A DNA stretch of 64,000 nucleotides from Pseudodesulfovibrio tunisiensis (GCF_022809775.1 NZ_CP094380.1:3509501-3573500), one strand, 5' to 3'; shown: positions 9,192 to 17,059, counted from the stretch's first letter. Made by a program: numbers and translations. Notes: generated from the letters alone by a model not told the origin.

Positions 9192-10070
9192 TCATATCGC
9201 CTGAATATAGGCGTCCATCCCTGATTTGCGTAACGCATCAAAGCTGGACCGTGCTTTTTCCCCATTCCTGAACAGAGCGAAGATACTTGCACCGGAGCCG
9301 CTCATGACCGTTGCAGCCGCACCTTGAAGAAGAAATTTTTCTTTGATTTCCCGTAGTCTTGGATGCATCTCCATGACCACGGTTTCAAAATCGTTGACCA
9401 GATGCGCGGGCAAAACGGGAGTTGGACATTTAGTACCAGAATCCACGGTTGTCAAGGGTTCCCCGCAATCGGATTTCGAATGAACAGCGTCCCATTTCCG
9501 GAATGCCTCGCCCGTGTTCACGTGGATGTCCGGGCAGGCCAGAACCAGAGTCATGCCGTTCAGGTCCACATCTGCCGGAGCGAGTTTTTCCCCGATGCCT
9601 TCCGCCCATGCCGGCTTGCCGTAGAGAAAGAACGGCACGTCCGCACCCAGCGATGCGGCCAGTCTGTTCAGCCTTTCCGGGGAAAGCGCTCTTTCTTCGG
9701 CATTCTCGTTCAACCATGCCAGCATCGCGGCGCAGTCCGAACTTCCGCCGCCGAGGCCACCGCCCATGGGGATGCGCTTGTCCACGGTCACGAACAGGCC
9801 GGGCCGGAATCCCGTGGCCTCGCCGAACGCGGTCCATGCCCGGTGGATCAGGTTGTCCGCGTTTTCCAGCTCCGGGAATCCCGGGCAGCGCAGATGGAAG
9901 TCCCTGTCCACGCCGGGTTCGATCCTGATCACGTCCGCCGGGGCGGTCAGAGGCATGAACAGGGTGCGCAGTTCATGGTACCCGTCGGGCCGTAGGCCCC
10001 GGATGCGCAGGTGCAGGTTGATTTTTGCCGGAGCTGCAAGAATGTGCGTCTGCATGTGTGTCACTATCAT
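9192..10070 (-). CDS. ispE: 4-diphosphocytidyl-2-C-methyl-D-erythritol kinase IspE
   Basis: IspE phosphorylates CDP-methylerythritol in the MEP isoprenoid pathway. The GHMP-kinase signature PMGGGLGGGSSDCAAML lies near residue 93, and the N-terminal APAKINLHLRI and C-terminal VMSGSGASIFALF motifs are intact. The protein is 292 residues from ATG 10070; a second ATG at 10055 gives 287. Neither start has a clear Shine-Dalgarno site: the only GGAG upstream of 10070 is buried in the stem of the degP terminator. ispE precedes tRNA-Gln and prs, the common ispE-tRNA-prs arrangement. Confidence 0.95.
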   Translation of the reverse strand: MIVTHMQTHILAAPAKINLHLRIRGLRPDGYHELRTLFMPLTAPADVIRIEPGVDRDFHLRCPGFPELENADNLIHRAWTAFGEATGFRPGLFVTVDKRIPMGGGLGGGSSDCAAMLAWLNENAEERALSPERLNRLAASLGADVPFFLYGKPAWAEGIGEKLAPADVDLNGMTLVLACPDIHVNTGEAFRKWDAVHSKSDCGEPLTTVDSGTKCPTPVLPAHLVNDFETVVMEMHPRLREIKEKFLLQGAAATVMSGSGASIFALFRNGEKARSSFDALRKSGMDAYIQAI

Positions 10071-10075
10071 TAATG

Positions 10076-10101
10076 AAAAGGGGGCTCCGTTCGGAGCCCC
10101 C
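10076..10101 (-). terminator. Intrinsic terminator of the Do-type protease gene
   Basis: A GGGGGCTCC/GGAGCCCCC stem with a 4-base loop is followed by TTTTCATT on the minus strand. It ends only about 6 bases before the ispE ATG, so it doubles as the ispE leader. Confidence 0.85.
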
Positions 10102-10113
10102 TTGATTGGAATG

Positions 10114-11526
10114 CTATTTCTTTTCCAGAGGCAGCGCGATGAAGCTGTTCTGTCCTTGACGTTTGACCAGAAGCAGGATGGCGCCGCGCTTGCGAGCCCT
10201 GTCGATCTGGCTTTTGAGTTCGGCCACGGAATTCACGTCCGTCTGGTTGGCCTGAATGATCACGTCGCCCTGACGGATGCCTTCGGCTCCGGCAACGGAA
10301 TCCGGGATCACTCCGGTCACGAGCAGTCCCTTGGGCTCGTTCAGCCCCAGAGCCTGCGCTTCGCGGTCATTGGTCACGGGGCGGAGCGTCATGCCCAGCT
10401 CCGTGGCGGGTTTGGTCTGTCCGGGCTTGGCCGAAGCCATGGTGTTTTCACCACGTTCGCCCAGAGTGACGGTACGCGTGATTTCCTTGCCGCTGCGCCA
10501 CAGGGTGAGCTTGGCCTTGTGGCCCGGGGGCATGTTCGCAATCTTGCGGAGCAGGTCACTGTTGCTTTCAACAGTCTCGCCGTTCACTCCGATGATCACG
10601 TCGCCCTGACGCAGTCCGGCCTTGTCTGCAGGCTGGTCCTTGACCACGGAATTGATCAGCGCGCCGTAGGGCTTGTCCAGACCAAGGGCCTTGGCGTCGT
10701 TTTCGCTCACGGGCTGGATGGTCACGCCGAGCCAGCCGCGTTTCACGCTCTTGCCCTGCTTGAGCTGGTCGATGACCTTGCTGGCAAGGTTGCTCGGGAT
10801 GGCGAATCCGATGTTCTGTGCGCGCGGGTCGATGGCCGTATTGATGCCGATGACTTCGCCATCGAGATTCAGGAGCGGGCCGCCCGAGTTGCCCGGGTTG
10901 ATGCTCGCGTCGGTCTGGAGGAAGTTGTCGAACGGGCCTGCACCGAGGAATCTGTGCTTGGCGCTGATGATGCCTGCGGTCACGGTGTAGCTGTGGCCGT
11001 AGGGATTGCCGATGGCCACCACCCATTCACCGACCTTGGCGTTGTCCGAATTGCCGAATTCCAGATAGGGAAGTTCCTTGCGGGCCTTGACCTTGACCAC
11101 GGCCAGATCGGTTTCCGGATCGCGGCCGATGACTTCGGCCTCGTATTCCTTGTCCTCGTCCTGGAATTTGACCATCACCTTGTCCGCGCCCTGAATGACG
11201 TGGTTGTTGGTGACGATGTAGCCGTCAGGGGTGATCACGAAGCCGGAACCCAGCGCAGACATCTTGCGCTGCTGGTTGGGCTGCGGTCCGAAGAAACGTT
11301 CGAACTGGTCGAAGAAGTCCTTGAACGGGTGCCCTTCGGGAATCTGCTGTCGGAATCCCTGAGGCCCGCCCTGCACGGTCTTTTCCGTGCTGATGAAGAC
11401 CACGGCCTTTCCTGCTGTCTCGGCCAGGTCCGTAAAGACCGGCAGGGACTGTTTGGCCATGGCCGGGGCGGCCAGAGCCAGGGCAAGACAGAGGGTCATG
11501 GTCAGGGTTGAAAGTTTGCGGGTCAT
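10114..11526 (-). CDS. degP: Do-family (DegP/DegQ/MucD) periplasmic serine protease
   Basis: This protease-chaperone degrades misfolded envelope proteins. The 470-residue precursor has a signal peptide (residues 1-24, cleaving after AMA). The trypsin-like domain carries the catalytic triad His109 (NNHV), Asp140 (ETDLAVVKV) and Ser214 (GNSGG). Two PDZ domains occupy about 235-325 and 370-460. ATG 11526 is preceded by AGGAGG at good spacing, so the 17-residue upstream extension is dropped. It is monocistronic, with a visible promoter at 11584-11611 and a terminator at 10076-10101. The length and single Q-linker loop resemble DegQ/MucD as much as DegP. Confidence 0.96.
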   Translation of the reverse strand: MTRKLSTLTMTLCLALALAAPAMAKQSLPVFTDLAETAGKAVVFISTEKTVQGGPQGFRQQIPEGHPFKDFFDQFERFFGPQPNQQRKMSALGSGFVITPDGYIVTNNHVIQGADKVMVKFQDEDKEYEAEVIGRDPETDLAVVKVKARKELPYLEFGNSDNAKVGEWVVAIGNPYGHSYTVTAGIISAKHRFLGAGPFDNFLQTDASINPGNSGGPLLNLDGEVIGINTAIDPRAQNIGFAIPSNLASKVIDQLKQGKSVKRGWLGVTIQPVSENDAKALGLDKPYGALINSVVKDQPADKAGLRQGDVIIGVNGETVESNSDLLRKIANMPPGHKAKLTLWRSGKEITRTVTLGERGENTMASAKPGQTKPATELGMTLRPVTNDREAQALGLNEPKGLLVTGVIPDSVAGAEGIRQGDVIIQANQTDVNSVAELKSQIDRARKRGAILLLVKRQGQNSFIALPLEKK

Positions 11527-11583
11527 TGTGCCTCCTGATGACTGCGGAAAACAGGAATAGTGCGGTGCTGGCCGCACGTGGTG

Positions 11584-11611
11584 AGTATAGGTCTTTTTAG
11601 TGTCATGTAAA
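11584..11611 (-). promoter_or_regulatory. Sigma-70-type promoter of the Do-family protease
   Basis: On the minus strand TTTACA (11611-11606), a 16-base spacer and TATACT (11589-11584) each match consensus at 5 of 6 positions. Predicted start is near 11577, about 50 bases before the ATG. Confidence 0.6.
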
Positions 11612-11745
11612 TAGGCAACTCATCATAAAGTTTACCATCCGCCCCGATTTCGCCTCCACATTTTTCTCGGCCCCGGGCTTGTCCGGAACCATGCCCTCGC
11701 GTAGAGTGATCCCACCGGAATCCGTCCGGAACCCGCAACAAGGGC

Positions 11746-11774
11746 TTGCATTTTTCCGGGTCATCGGCTAGACA
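11746..11774 (+). promoter_or_regulatory. Promoter of the stable-RNA type upstream of the tRNA-Arg remnant and tRNA-Arg
   Basis: TTGCAT (11746-11751), a 17-base spacer and TAGACA (11769-11774), followed by a GC-rich start region. It sits about 30 bases before the degenerate tRNA 5' half, so it probably once drove that tRNA and may now drive the intact tRNA-Arg at 11943. Confidence 0.5.
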
Positions 11775-11802
11775 GCCTCACCCGGACAACGGAGCCCGAA
11801 GT

Positions 11803-11850
11803 GTGCCCCCCCCCTGGCTCAGGTGGATAGAGCACGAGATTCCTCATCCA
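11803..11850 (+). pseudogene. Degenerate 5' half of a tRNA-Arg(CCT)-like gene
   Basis: A G plus C-run acceptor-like start is followed by a perfect D-arm (GCTC-AGGTGGATA-GAGC) and CGAGA-TTCCT, the 5' side of an anticodon arm with CCT at the anticodon. After CCT the sequence no longer pairs and turns AT-rich. The C-run is expanded to nine. No T-arm follows within tRNA distance. See the 3' half at 12101-12144. Confidence 0.65.
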
Positions 11851-11942
11851 CTTGTCGCAAACAGGGTGTTCAGGAGTAAAATGGCAGAATGGAGCATTTC
11901 TGCTTCGTTATTTAATATTTTGGAATAATTGATTTTCATAGT

Positions 11943-12019
11943 GGTCCCGTAGCTCAGCTGGATAGAGCGACGGCCTCCTAAGCCGTAGGTCGAAGGTTCG
12001 ACTCCTTCCGGGATCACCA
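11943..12019 (+). tRNA. tRNA-Arg (anticodon CCT)
   Basis: An intact 77-nt tRNA with encoded CCA. Acceptor GGTCCCG pairs with CGGGATC (one G-T pair). D-arm is GCTC-AGCTGGATA-GAGC, anticodon arm ACGGC-CTCCTAA-GCCGT, and the T-arm contains GGTTCGACTCC. It reads AGG codons. The DNA on its 5' side is AT-rich and unlike the flanking chromosome. Confidence 0.97.
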
Positions 12020-12033
12020 TTTTTTCATAAATC

Positions 12034-12078
12034 GTAAAGGGTTCGTCTCTCTTTTGAGACGAACCCTTTACTTCTTTT
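12034..12078 (+). terminator. Terminator after tRNA-Arg
   Basis: A 16-bp perfect stem (12034-12049 with 12056-12071, 6-base loop) followed by TTCTTTT, starting 15 bases after the tRNA. Confidence 0.88.
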
Positions 12079-12100
12079 CAGGCCCTTGGAAATGCGTGGT

Positions 12101-12144
12101 TCCCAATCCCGGTGCCGCGTGTTCGAATCGTGCAGGGGGCATCA
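12101..12144 (+). pseudogene. Degenerate 3' half of a tRNA-like gene
   Basis: The stretch carries a variable loop (GGTGCC), a T-arm GCGTG-TTCGAAT-CGTGC and an acceptor 3' strand AGGGGGC followed by ATCA in place of ACCA. The GGGGGC would pair with the GCCCCC at the start of the 11803 fragment, so both pieces can be joined into one 73-nt tRNA-Arg(CCT)-like molecule. Upstream bases do not supply a D-arm, so it cannot fold as a tRNA alone. Confidence 0.6.
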
Positions 12145-12158
12145 TTTTACAAAAGTTC

Positions 12159-12196
12159 AAGGGGCTAACCTGTCTTCAGGTTAGCCCCTTGTTTTG
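12159..12196. terminator. Perfect 14-bp hairpin, probable bidirectional terminator
   Basis: AAGGGGCTAACCTG (12159-12172), a 4-base loop and its exact complement (12177-12190), followed by GTTTTG. It overlaps the last codons and TAG stop of the minus-strand gene ending at 12165, so that gene's C-terminus is encoded within the hairpin. Confidence 0.7.
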
Positions 12197-13151
12197 TTGT
12201 TGCCACTTTTGGGAATATTATATATGTGTCTCGGGGGGAGGCGTAGGTTTTGTTTAGTTCCTCAAAAATTATGCTTAAGAATGCTGCCATTCTAAAAAAT
12301 AGATAAGTTATGTGGCTGAATTCTGTTAGTTGAACCCTATTGGGTTCAGAGTGCCGAATAGCGAAGTCACGATTCCCGATTTGGGTTAATTCCTGTGCTT
12401 CTTTTTCTAAAACATTTCGGAATGTTTGGTTGTCTCCGGCGACACGGTCAAGAATGCATGTGATACTCTTTCGCTTGTCGCTGTTTTCAAGACTTTTTGT
12501 TCGCTCAAAAGCATCCCATATTTTTTCAAGTGCTGTTTGATGCATGGCTTTGTTTGGTTGGCGGATCAATAAAATAGCTTCATTCATTAATTCAGAGACT
12601 CTATCTTCAATAGTGAATTGGGGGGGCTTAAGAAGGGCTTCTTGAGCCTCGTTGAATTTCATCTGGATTTGTCCTTGGGAGGACATGAAATAAGGAAGTT
12701 CGTTTCTGTAAAATATTCTGTTTATGTCCTCCGCAAAATTCTTTTTCCCGTTGTCACAATTGAATGAGATGTGATGATGACTATAAAACGTGTGTTCCTT
12801 ACCTATAATGGGTTCATGGTAGAAATTGTAGCAGAATTCTAGCATTTCGAGGATTCCCTCAGTGGTGGGAGTTGTCTCTTCTTCCCAAGGAAAAGTACAC
12901 GGGTTAGGGAATTCAATTGACCATTTGAAACCTCTCATTTCTCCATTTAGGCGATCTTGGAATAGTCTTCGATTGGTCCCGCATGTAGCGTCTCCATCGG
13001 GGCATTTCTCAGGAAATTCTTTTGCAAAACAATCTTTGTCAATTTTTGAGTAGACCAATCCAATAATAGCTTTGAGTACGTTTTCAGGAAGCGGTTCAAG
13101 ATTTGATGGGCCATCGATTCGATCTCCGAAATAGAATGTGTTTTTTTTCAT
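12165..13151 (-). CDS. AT-rich accessory protein with AbiJ/HEPN-like C-terminal region (candidate defence gene)
   Basis: The 328-residue protein is not recognised with certainty. Residues 1-170 are rich in Cys and aromatic residues, with a YSHHHISF segment near 123-130. Residues 180-300 read as HEPN-type helices: AMHQTALEKIWDAFERTKSL, SDKRKSIT and then IGNRDFAIRHSE. R261 and H267 there fit the R-x(4-6)-H catalytic motif of HEPN ribonucleases, and the whole tail resembles AbiJ-type abortive-infection proteins known to the reader from family knowledge only. No signal peptide or membrane helix is seen. The DNA is clearly AT-richer than all neighbours, the Shine-Dalgarno site is poor, and the gene abuts the tRNA scar. 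Transfer is inferred. Confidence 0.6.
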   Translation of the reverse strand: MKKNTFYFGDRIDGPSNLEPLPENVLKAIIGLVYSKIDKDCFAKEFPEKCPDGDATCGTNRRLFQDRLNGEMRGFKWSIEFPNPCTFPWEEETTPTTEGILEMLEFCYNFYHEPIIGKEHTFYSHHHISFNCDNGKKNFAEDINRIFYRNELPYFMSSQGQIQMKFNEAQEALLKPPQFTIEDRVSELMNEAILLIRQPNKAMHQTALEKIWDAFERTKSLENSDKRKSITCILDRVAGDNQTFRNVLEKEAQELTQIGNRDFAIRHSEPNRVQLTEFSHITYLFFRMAAFLSIIFEELNKTYASPRDTYIIFPKVATTKQGANLKTG

Positions 13152-13434
13152 CTGTTGTGTGTGGTGGTTGTATCTATGTGAATCGCAGTTGGAGAAATCG
13201 TTGTGGTGAAGATGGAATTTGGACTTTTTATATCGAATTGTTTTGATGTCGAAAAGTGGAATTTTGACAATGCGTTTTGTTATTTCAAAAAAAAGTTTGG
13301 GGGATTTGCCATCTCACCTCAAATAATAACCCTCTTCCTTCCTGAACCTGCTACAGTCTCAGCCAATAGCCGAAATTCAAATCCAGCCTTGGGCGCGGAT
13401 GCCGGAAAGCGGTCCGCGTCCTGCGGGAGGGCGT

Positions 13435-13992
13435 ATGAGGCGGCGTATGAAATCCCTGTTTCTTGTGGCTGTGGGCGTGCTGATCGCGTTTCCGCTGTTC
13501 AGCATGACGTATTACACCATGGTGCGTACCTCGACTCCGGAATTCTGCTCCTCGTGCCATGAGATACGTCCGGCCTATCTGGCGTGGATGGCGTCCACGC
13601 ACGTGAACAACGGGCAGGGCATCGTGGCCGACTGCATGGACTGCCATCTGCCTGCGCCGCACGACACCTACGACTTCTTCTACTCCAAGACCTTTCACGG
13701 CATAAAGGACGTGGTCGCCCATTTCACGGGTGGGGCCGAGACCTATGACAGGGCCGTGATGCGTCAGCGCGTCTACGATACGCTGGACAACAGCCAGTGC
13801 ATGAAATGTCACCGGAACATCCTGCATCTGCCGGGCAAGCGGGGGGCCATGCTTGCCCACAGACAGGTGCTCTATCCCCGGCCGGGGTACGAGTACCGTT
13901 GCACGGATTGCCATCGGAATCTCGTCCATGTGGACAGGGGATATTACAATTACAAGCAGTTTGCCCCGCCGTATCAGGCGACCGGGCTGTAA
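13435..13992 (+). CDS. NapC/NrfH-family tetrahaem membrane cytochrome c
   Basis: This is the membrane-anchored quinol dehydrogenase that feeds electrons to a periplasmic partner. The 185-residue protein has one N-terminal transmembrane helix (about 7-28) and four CxxCH haem sites: CSSCH 38-42, CMDCH 67-71, CMKCH 122-126 and CTDCH 156-160. Start at 13435 is favoured because GGGAGG lies just upstream and it places the helix at the N-terminus; ATG 13447 is an alternative. The octahaem cytochrome gene begins 28 bases after the stop, so the two form a unit like NrfHA or the HaoCA pair of epsilonproteobacteria. Confidence 0.93.
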   Translation: MRRRMKSLFLVAVGVLIAFPLFSMTYYTMVRTSTPEFCSSCHEIRPAYLAWMASTHVNNGQGIVADCMDCHLPAPHDTYDFFYSKTFHGIKDVVAHFTGGAETYDRAVMRQRVYDTLDNSQCMKCHRNILHLPGKRGAMLAHRQVLYPRPGYEYRCTDCHRNLVHVDRGYYNYKQFAPPYQATGL

Positions 13993-14019
13993 TTGCCGCA
14001 CAGGAAGGAGGGTTGCGTG

Positions 14020-15402
14020 ATGAGGATTCGACATTTGGTGCTGACCGCGATGGTCGCGGCTCTGGCGCTCATGGCCGGTGCGGCATGGGCTCAGAATTTT
14101 CCCAAACAGCGGGAGTTTCGCCTGGAACGCGGCATGCCGCCTCAGGCCTTGGCCTGCATAAAATGTCATCAGCAGGAAACTGCCGGCATTTTTGCGGATT
14201 GGGCCATGAGTCGCCATGCTGCGGCCAACATAACCTGTCTGGACTGTCATCAGGCCCAGCCCGGGGATCAGGATGTCGCCACAGGACATGAACAGTACTA
14301 TTCCCGGGGCGATCTGCCCATGGGCGAAAAGCAGTATTTCGTGCCCATCGCTGCCGTGGTCACGCCCAAGGACTGTTCCCGCTGTCATCCGGACGAGACC
14401 AAGCAGTACGCCAAAAGCAAGCATGCCAATACCATCGAGATCATGTGGAAGCTCGATCCATGGCTGAACAACGGCATGAATTCCGACAACGAGCGCAAGA
14501 CCGGCTGCTACTACTGTCATGGCACCGTGCTCAAGATCAAGGACGGCAAGCTGGATTCCTCGACATGGCCCAATGTGGGCGTGGGGCGGCTCAATCTGGA
14601 CGGCAGTCTGGGAAGCTGCACAAGCTGCCACACCCGGCACCGTTTCTCGGTAATGGAGGCGCGCAAGCCCGAGACCTGTGGCCAGTGTCATCTCGGCCCG
14701 GATCATCCGCAGATCGAAATCTATTTCGAGTCCAAGCACGGCGATATCTATCAGGCCTTCAAGCAGGACTACAACTGGAACGCTGCTCCCGGCACATGGA
14801 CCCCGGGTGTGGACTACCGTTCCCCGACCTGCGCTTCCTGCCACATGTCCGGTTCGGGCAAGGTGATCACCACGCATGACGTGACCGAGCGCATTTCGTG
14901 GGAAACGCAGGCACCGCTCACGGTCAGGCCGCAGGACTTCAAGCCCTTCCCGGCGCAGACCGACTGGAAGGTGGAGCGCGACAAGATGAAGGCCATCTGC
15001 TTCCAATGTCACGGTACGGCATGGGTCGATGGTTTCTATGATGATTTCGACAAGGCCGTCGAGGAATACAACGAGGTCTACTTCAAGCCTGCCAAGAAGA
15101 CACTGGATGAACTGTACAGCAAGGGCTTGCTTGACAAGGAAAAGTTCTTTGACGAGGGCCTTGAGGTCGAGTTCTACGAACTCTGGCACCACGAAGGCCG
15201 CCGGGCGCGCATGGGCGCCATGATGATGGCCCCGGACTACGCATGGTGGCACGGTTTCTATGAATGCAAGAACCGCTTCAACCGATTCATGGAAGAAGCG
15301 CACCATCTCATCGAAACCAATACCAAGGCATACAAGTATCCCAACTTCCCCAATGCCACGGGTGATACCACCCGCCCACCCGAAATATTCGGGAAAAAGT
15401 AG
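14020..15402 (+). CDS. Octahaem cytochrome c, hydroxylamine oxidoreductase (HAO)-like
   Basis: The 460-residue precursor has a signal peptide (1-24, AWA-Q) and eight CxxCH sites at residues 46, 73, 119, 163, 200, 220, 271 and 327; no extra CxxCK is present, so it is not NrfA. Spacing and the DYAWWHGFYE-type C-terminal helical region fit HAO-family octahaem proteins. Paired with a NapC-type donor, it is more likely a reductase (nitrite or hydroxylamine) than an oxidase. ATG 14020 has AAGGAGG 8 bases upstream and starts the signal peptide. A strong terminator follows. Whether the tyrosine that cross-links the P460 haem in true HAO is present cannot be settled by eye. Confidence 0.87.
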   Translation: MRIRHLVLTAMVAALALMAGAAWAQNFPKQREFRLERGMPPQALACIKCHQQETAGIFADWAMSRHAAANITCLDCHQAQPGDQDVATGHEQYYSRGDLPMGEKQYFVPIAAVVTPKDCSRCHPDETKQYAKSKHANTIEIMWKLDPWLNNGMNSDNERKTGCYYCHGTVLKIKDGKLDSSTWPNVGVGRLNLDGSLGSCTSCHTRHRFSVMEARKPETCGQCHLGPDHPQIEIYFESKHGDIYQAFKQDYNWNAAPGTWTPGVDYRSPTCASCHMSGSGKVITTHDVTERISWETQAPLTVRPQDFKPFPAQTDWKVERDKMKAICFQCHGTAWVDGFYDDFDKAVEEYNEVYFKPAKKTLDELYSKGLLDKEKFFDEGLEVEFYELWHHEGRRARMGAMMMAPDYAWWHGFYECKNRFNRFMEEAHHLIETNTKAYKYPNFPNATGDTTRPPEIFGKK

Positions 15403-15413
15403 GATGACAACAC

Positions 15414-15444
15414 ACGAAAGGGGCGCTCGGCGCCCCTTTTTTTT
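15414..15444 (+). terminator. Intrinsic terminator of the cytochrome operon
   Basis: GGGGCGC-TCG-GCGCCCC stem (15420-15436) followed by eight T residues, 18 bases after the stop. Confidence 0.92.
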
Positions 15445-15461
15445 GTGCTTTCGGCGACCAG

Positions 15462-15630
15462 AGAAACTTTGATTTCACCCGTCCGGAAAAGACGAAACGG
15501 CCCGGAGAATGTCCCGTCAGGGCATTCTCCGGGCCGTTTCGTCTTTTCCGGACAGAATGGGGTCAAGGGGGCGTCCGTCCCCTTGCGGGTCTGGGCAGCG
15601 CCCAGCCCCCCGGGAGGGCCGTCGGAGACC
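15462..15630. repeat. Dispersed intergenic repeat, copy A
   Basis: Begins AGAGAAACTTTGATT and CCCGTCC, and ends with GGGTCTGGG-AGCGCCCAG and CCCCCCGGGAGGG. The same boundary blocks, in the same order and orientation, recur at 54349-54573. Both copies sit between the 3' ends of convergent transcription units. The interior differs between copies; here it holds the 31-bp hairpin at 15481-15553. Confidence 0.7.
15481..15553. terminator. 31-bp perfect inverted repeat, symmetrical bidirectional terminator
   Basis: Positions 15481-15511 are the exact complement of 15523-15553 with an 11-base loop. The GC-rich core CGGCCCGGAGAATG is flanked by AAAAGACGAAA on one side and TTTCGTCTTTT on the other, so a GC stem plus U-rich tail is read in either direction. 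It lies between the cytochrome operon and the ABC transporter operon. Confidence 0.75.
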
Positions 15631-15635
15631 CTTTC

Positions 15636-16364
15636 CTAGTGCGCGACCACCTTGCCGAGAAAATCGCGGAGCCGCGGGTTTTCCGGGTTGGCGAAAAAGG
15701 CTTCCGGATCGGCGTCCACCTGAATCTTGCCCTTGTCGATGAAGATGACGCGGTCGGCCACATCGCGGGCGAAGTTCATTTCGTGGGTGACGACGACCAT
15801 GGTCATGCCTTCGCGGGCGAGTTGCTTCATGACTTCGAGCACTTCGCCGACGAGTTCCGGGTCGAGGGCGGACGTGGGTTCGTCGAACAGGATGACCTTG
15901 GGGCGCAGGGCAAGGGCGCGGGCAATGGCCACGCGCTGTTTCTGGCCGCCGGAGAGCTGTTCCGGGTAGTTCCCGGCCTTGGCGTCCATGCCGACCTTGG
16001 AGAGCAGTTCCATGCCGAGGCGCAAGGCTTCGGGCTTGTCCATGCCGCGGACCTTGATGGGGCCAAGCGTGACATTGTCCAGTACGGTCATGTGCGGGAA
16101 CAGGTTGAACTGCTGAAAGACCATGGTGGCCTCGGTGCGGACCATGTTGATGTCGGTCTTGGGGTCCATGATGTCGAACCCATCCACCAGAATGCGTCCG
16201 GCAGTGGGATCTTCGAGCTTGTTGATGCATCGAAGCATGGTGGACTTGCCCGACCCGGACGGGCCGATGACGCAGACCACTTCGCCCTGCTTGACATTCA
16301 GGTCGATGCCCTTGAGGACCTTGAGGTCCCCGTAACTTTTATGGAGTTTTTCTATCCTGATCAT
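15636..16364 (-). CDS. Polar amino-acid ABC transporter ATPase (GlnQ/HisP type)
   Basis: The 242-residue subunit powers uptake by a three-gene importer. Walker [10 protein letters not shown] is near residue 36, the Q-loop [10 protein letters not shown] near 84, the LSGGQKQR signature near 137 and Walker B VILFDEP near 160. ATG 16364 has AGGAAACGC directly upstream, formed partly by the permease stop region 5 bases away, so translation is probably coupled. An in-frame 7-residue extension upstream is rejected. Substrate (glutamine, other polar amino acid) cannot be read from the ATPase. Confidence 0.95.
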   Translation of the reverse strand: MIRIEKLHKSYGDLKVLKGIDLNVKQGEVVCVIGPSGSGKSTMLRCINKLEDPTAGRILVDGFDIMDPKTDINMVRTEATMVFQQFNLFPHMTVLDNVTLGPIKVRGMDKPEALRLGMELLSKVGMDAKAGNYPEQLSGGQKQRVAIARALALRPKVILFDEPTSALDPELVGEVLEVMKQLAREGMTMVVVTHEMNFARDVADRVIFIDKGKIQVDADPEAFFANPENPRLRDFLGKVVAH

Positions 16365-16371
16365 GCGTTTC

Positions 16372-17040
16372 CTACTTGCCGGCAATGTGCAGGCGTTTTT
16401 CCAGAACCTTCAGACTCTTGGCAATGCTCATGGTCATGACGAGATAGACAAGGCCGCAGGTGAGGTAGACCTCGAAGGAACGGAAGTTCACGGCCACGAT
16501 TTCATCGCCGGTGCGAAGCAGTTCGCCCACGCCGATGATCATGAGCAGGGAGGTGTCCTTGAGGCTGATGATGAACTGGTTGCCGAGAGGGGGAATCATG
16601 CGGCGGAAGGCCTGGGGCCAGATCACGTAGCGCATGGTCTGGAAGCGGTTCAGGCCGATGGAGCGTCCGGCTTCGCTTTGCCCGGTGTTTATGGACTGGA
16701 CCGCGCCGCGCACGATCTCCGCAATGTACGCACCGGAATTGATAGCGATGACGATGATGCCCGCGACAACAGCCGGGATGCGGATGCCAAGGGCCATGGG
16801 CACGCCGAAGTACAGGAACATGGCCTGCACGAGCATCGGGGTACCGCGTATGGACTCCACGTAGATTCCGGCAATCTTGCGGACAAACACGTTGCGGGAC
16901 AATTTCATCAGCCCGGCCACCGCGCCGAGGATGAATCCGAAAAACAGGCCGCCCACTGTCAGTATGATGGTCAGCTTTGCGCCGCCCATGAGCATGGGCA
17001 GGGACTCGATCATCACGGACGGGTCGAAATCAAAAGCCAT
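16372..17040 (-). CDS. Polar amino-acid ABC transporter permease (GlnP/HisM type)
   Basis: A 222-residue inner-membrane subunit with about five hydrophobic helices. The [15 protein letters not shown]-terminal helix, the [10 protein letters not shown] segment and the EAA-type loop ([29 protein letters not shown]) that contacts the ATPase are typical of the His/Glu/Gln/Arg class. It lies between the binding protein and the ATPase. ATG 17040 follows a CAGGGTGA Shine-Dalgarno-like site. Confidence 0.95.
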   Translation of the reverse strand: MAFDFDPSVMIESLPMLMGGAKLTIILTVGGLFFGFILGAVAGLMKLSRNVFVRKIAGIYVESIRGTPMLVQAMFLYFGVPMALGIRIPAVVAGIIVIAINSGAYIAEIVRGAVQSINTGQSEAGRSIGLNRFQTMRYVIWPQAFRRMIPPLGNQFIISLKDTSLLMIIGVGELLRTGDEIVAVNFRSFEVYLTCGLVYLVMTMSIAKSLKVLEKRLHIAGK

Positions 17041-17059
17041 AGTGTCACCCTGATGTAGG

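Noticed and set aside
12081..12144. A second complete tRNA, perhaps tRNA-Gly(CCC)
   Set aside because: There is no D-arm and the acceptor 5' strand cannot pair properly; only the 3' half of a tRNA is credible.
13203..13562. Open frame of 119 codons running into the NapC-type gene
   Set aside because: Frame differs from the cytochrome, starts in AT-rich intergenic DNA and has no Shine-Dalgarno or conserved motif.
14020..15402. NrfA nitrite reductase
   Set aside because: NrfA has five haems and a CxxCK site; this protein has eight CxxCH sites.
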